Assembly (NCBI GenBank): GCA_039683515.1
Contig: JBDKRG010000011.1
Coordinates: 62,001 to 126,000, forward strand
Length of the DNA: 64,000 bases
From: JAJFUE01 sp039683515
GTDB lineage: Bacteria > Sumerlaeota > Sumerlaeia > MVZB01
Direction of reading: 5' to 3'
Positions 63,143 through 64,000 of this stretch are shown here, piece after piece. Each line of letters starts with the position of its first letter. Within the stretch, counting starts at the first letter, position 1. The notes beneath the pieces are model-generated. The model saw only the letters and a program-made list of their open reading frames with translations, was not told where the DNA came from and made no database searches. The position numbers were made by a program, and so were the translations under genes.

Positions 63143-64000
63143 CTCCAGGTAGTACTTCGTCGCGTAGTCGGCCACCATGCGGTCGGTGTTGAACGCCGGG
63201 ATGAGCGTCACCATCGCGCGGCGGATCCGCTGGATCCACTTGCGCGGCAGGTTCATCGCGTCGCGGTCGAAGTATTCCGGGATGACTTCGTTTTCGATCG
63301 TGGCGTACAGGTTCTCGGTGTCGATCTTGTCCTGTTCGCTGACGTTGCTGGAATTGGAGTCCTCGCCGATGGCGAAGCCGTTGGTGCCGTCGTAGCCCTC
63401 GCGCCACCAGCCGTCGAGGATCGACAGGTTGAGGCAGCCGTGGACGGTGGTCTTCTGGCCGCTCGTGCCGGAGGCCTCGAGGGGCCGCCGCGGCGTGTTG
63501 AGCCACACGTCGCAGCCGGAGACGAGGTAGCGCGCGACCTGGATGTCGTAGTTCTCGATGAAGAAAACTTTCCCCGAAAAGCGCGGATCGCGGCTGATGT
63601 GGTAGATCTGCTGGATGAGCGACTTGCCGCCGTCGTCGCGCGGGTGGGCCTTGCCGGAGATGACCATCTGCAGCGGGCGCTGCGGGTCGTTGAACAGGCG
63701 CGCCGCCCGGTCGATGTCGCTGAAGAGCAGGGCCGCGCGCTTGTAGGTGGCGAACCGCCGCGCAAAGCCGATCGTGAGCGAGTCCGGGTGCATCGGGAGC
63801 TGGCCGCTGTAGGCGGTCCCGCCGCCGATGCGCGCCTGCTGGAACTCGAGCCGCTCGCGCATGGCCTCGATCATCTGCCGCTTGAGCCGGTAGCGCAGCG
63901 CCCAGATGACCTCGTCGCTCAGGAAGCGCGGGTCGGCCACGCGTTCCCAGAAATCGTGCTGCATCAGGTGCTTCAGCCACTCGACGCCCAGGTTGTACTC
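63140..64000 (-). CDS. glgP: Alpha-glucan phosphorylase (GT35), 3' part only
   Basis: The gene enters from the right edge, so only the last 286 or so residues are visible. They show GFARRFATYKRAALLF, QMVISGKAHPRDDGGKSLIQQIY, DVWLNTPRRPLEASGTSGQK (PLP-Lys region, with Gln where Met is common), and LDGWWREGYDGTNGFAIGE. This is the short type of bacterial alpha-glucan phosphorylase (about 700-860 residues), which releases glucose 1-phosphate from glycogen. It completes a scattered glycogen set with glgA, glgB and treS. The stop codon is inside a hairpin repeat. Confidence 0.94.
   Translation of the reverse strand, partial: EYNLGVEWLKHLMQHDFWERVADPRFLSDEVIWALRYRLKRQMIEAMRERLEFQQARIGGGTAYSGQLPMHPDSLTIGFARRFATYKRAALLFSDIDRAARLFNDPQRPLQMVISGKAHPRDDGGKSLIQQIYHISRDPRFSGKVFFIENYDIQVARYLVSGCDVWLNTPRRPLEASGTSGQKTTVHGCLNLSILDGWWREGYDGTNGFAIGEDSNSSNVSEQDKIDTENLYATIENEVIPEYFDRDAMNLPRKWIQRIRRAMVTLIPAFNTDRMVADYATKYYLE

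Overview
The window is a GC-rich stretch of bacterial chromosome with about 46 protein genes, one RNA gene (RNase P RNA) and an unusual number of short intergenic repeats. There is no phage, plasmid or integrase module, and no tRNA, rRNA or CRISPR array. Export signals (Tat, Sec, lipobox) and polytopic membrane proteins are common. The gene set points to a free-living, saccharolytic, uncultivated-type lineage: a DUF2851 protein, twin DUF5989 proteins beside a NodU-type carbamoyltransferase, a TreS-maltokinase fusion, an HPr kinase with no visible PTS, Rex, and GHL10, CE7 and GH2 enzymes. The repeat families resemble those I associate with Planctomycetota, Hydrogenedentota or Sumerlaeota-like genomes. 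That placement is a guess from memory and needs marker-gene phylogeny.

Layout. 1-5.2 kb: the end of an AI-2E type permease, then an IclR regulator divergent from an RraA-like aldolase, a class III aminotransferase and an M20 deacylase (a probable small-molecule catabolic unit). 5.3-13.2 kb: GHL10 glycosidase-like protein, DUF2851, a radical SAM protein, an orphan receiver with a small unknown partner, dGTPase, and a CE7 esterase. 13.3-19 kb: carbamoyltransferase with two DUF5989 proteins, PP2C phosphatase, a TPR membrane protein, a beta-hydroxyacid dehydrogenase. 19-30 kb: PfkB kinase, glycogen synthase, exported superoxide dismutase, two related membrane proteins, HDOD protein, Rex, an SGNH protein and succinyl-CoA synthetase. 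30.6-41.2 kb: an exported UxuA-like protein, branching enzyme, TreS-maltokinase, then a three-gene operon (GT2, toroid/sandwich protein, flippase-like protein). 41.5-48.4 kb: an ACT protein, LemA plus a partner, phenylacetate-CoA ligase, IorB, IorA, and an ArsR-methyltransferase. 48.5-64 kb: rnpB, unknown proteins, LarB, a radical SAM protein, HPr kinase, a GH2-like protein, ValRS, membrane proteins and alpha-glucan phosphorylase.

How the genes fit together. Glycogen and trehalose metabolism is scattered over the window (GlgA, GlgB, TreS-Mak, GlgP). The IorA-IorB-PaaK-ACT set is an aryl-pyruvate/arylacetate oxidation module, but its IorA lacks the usual C-terminal ferredoxin domain. Rex and SucCD are central redox and carbon functions. 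Most recognisable promoters are sigma-70-like, with TTGACA/TTGCCG and TATAAT-like boxes 15-17 nt apart.

The most striking non-genic signal is at least eight families of short tandem and inverted repeats between genes. One three-hairpin family shows compensatory base changes between copies. One 26-bp palindrome occurs between genes and also, in frame, inside a coding sequence. Two glycogen genes end at a TAG stop that belongs to a repeat hairpin.
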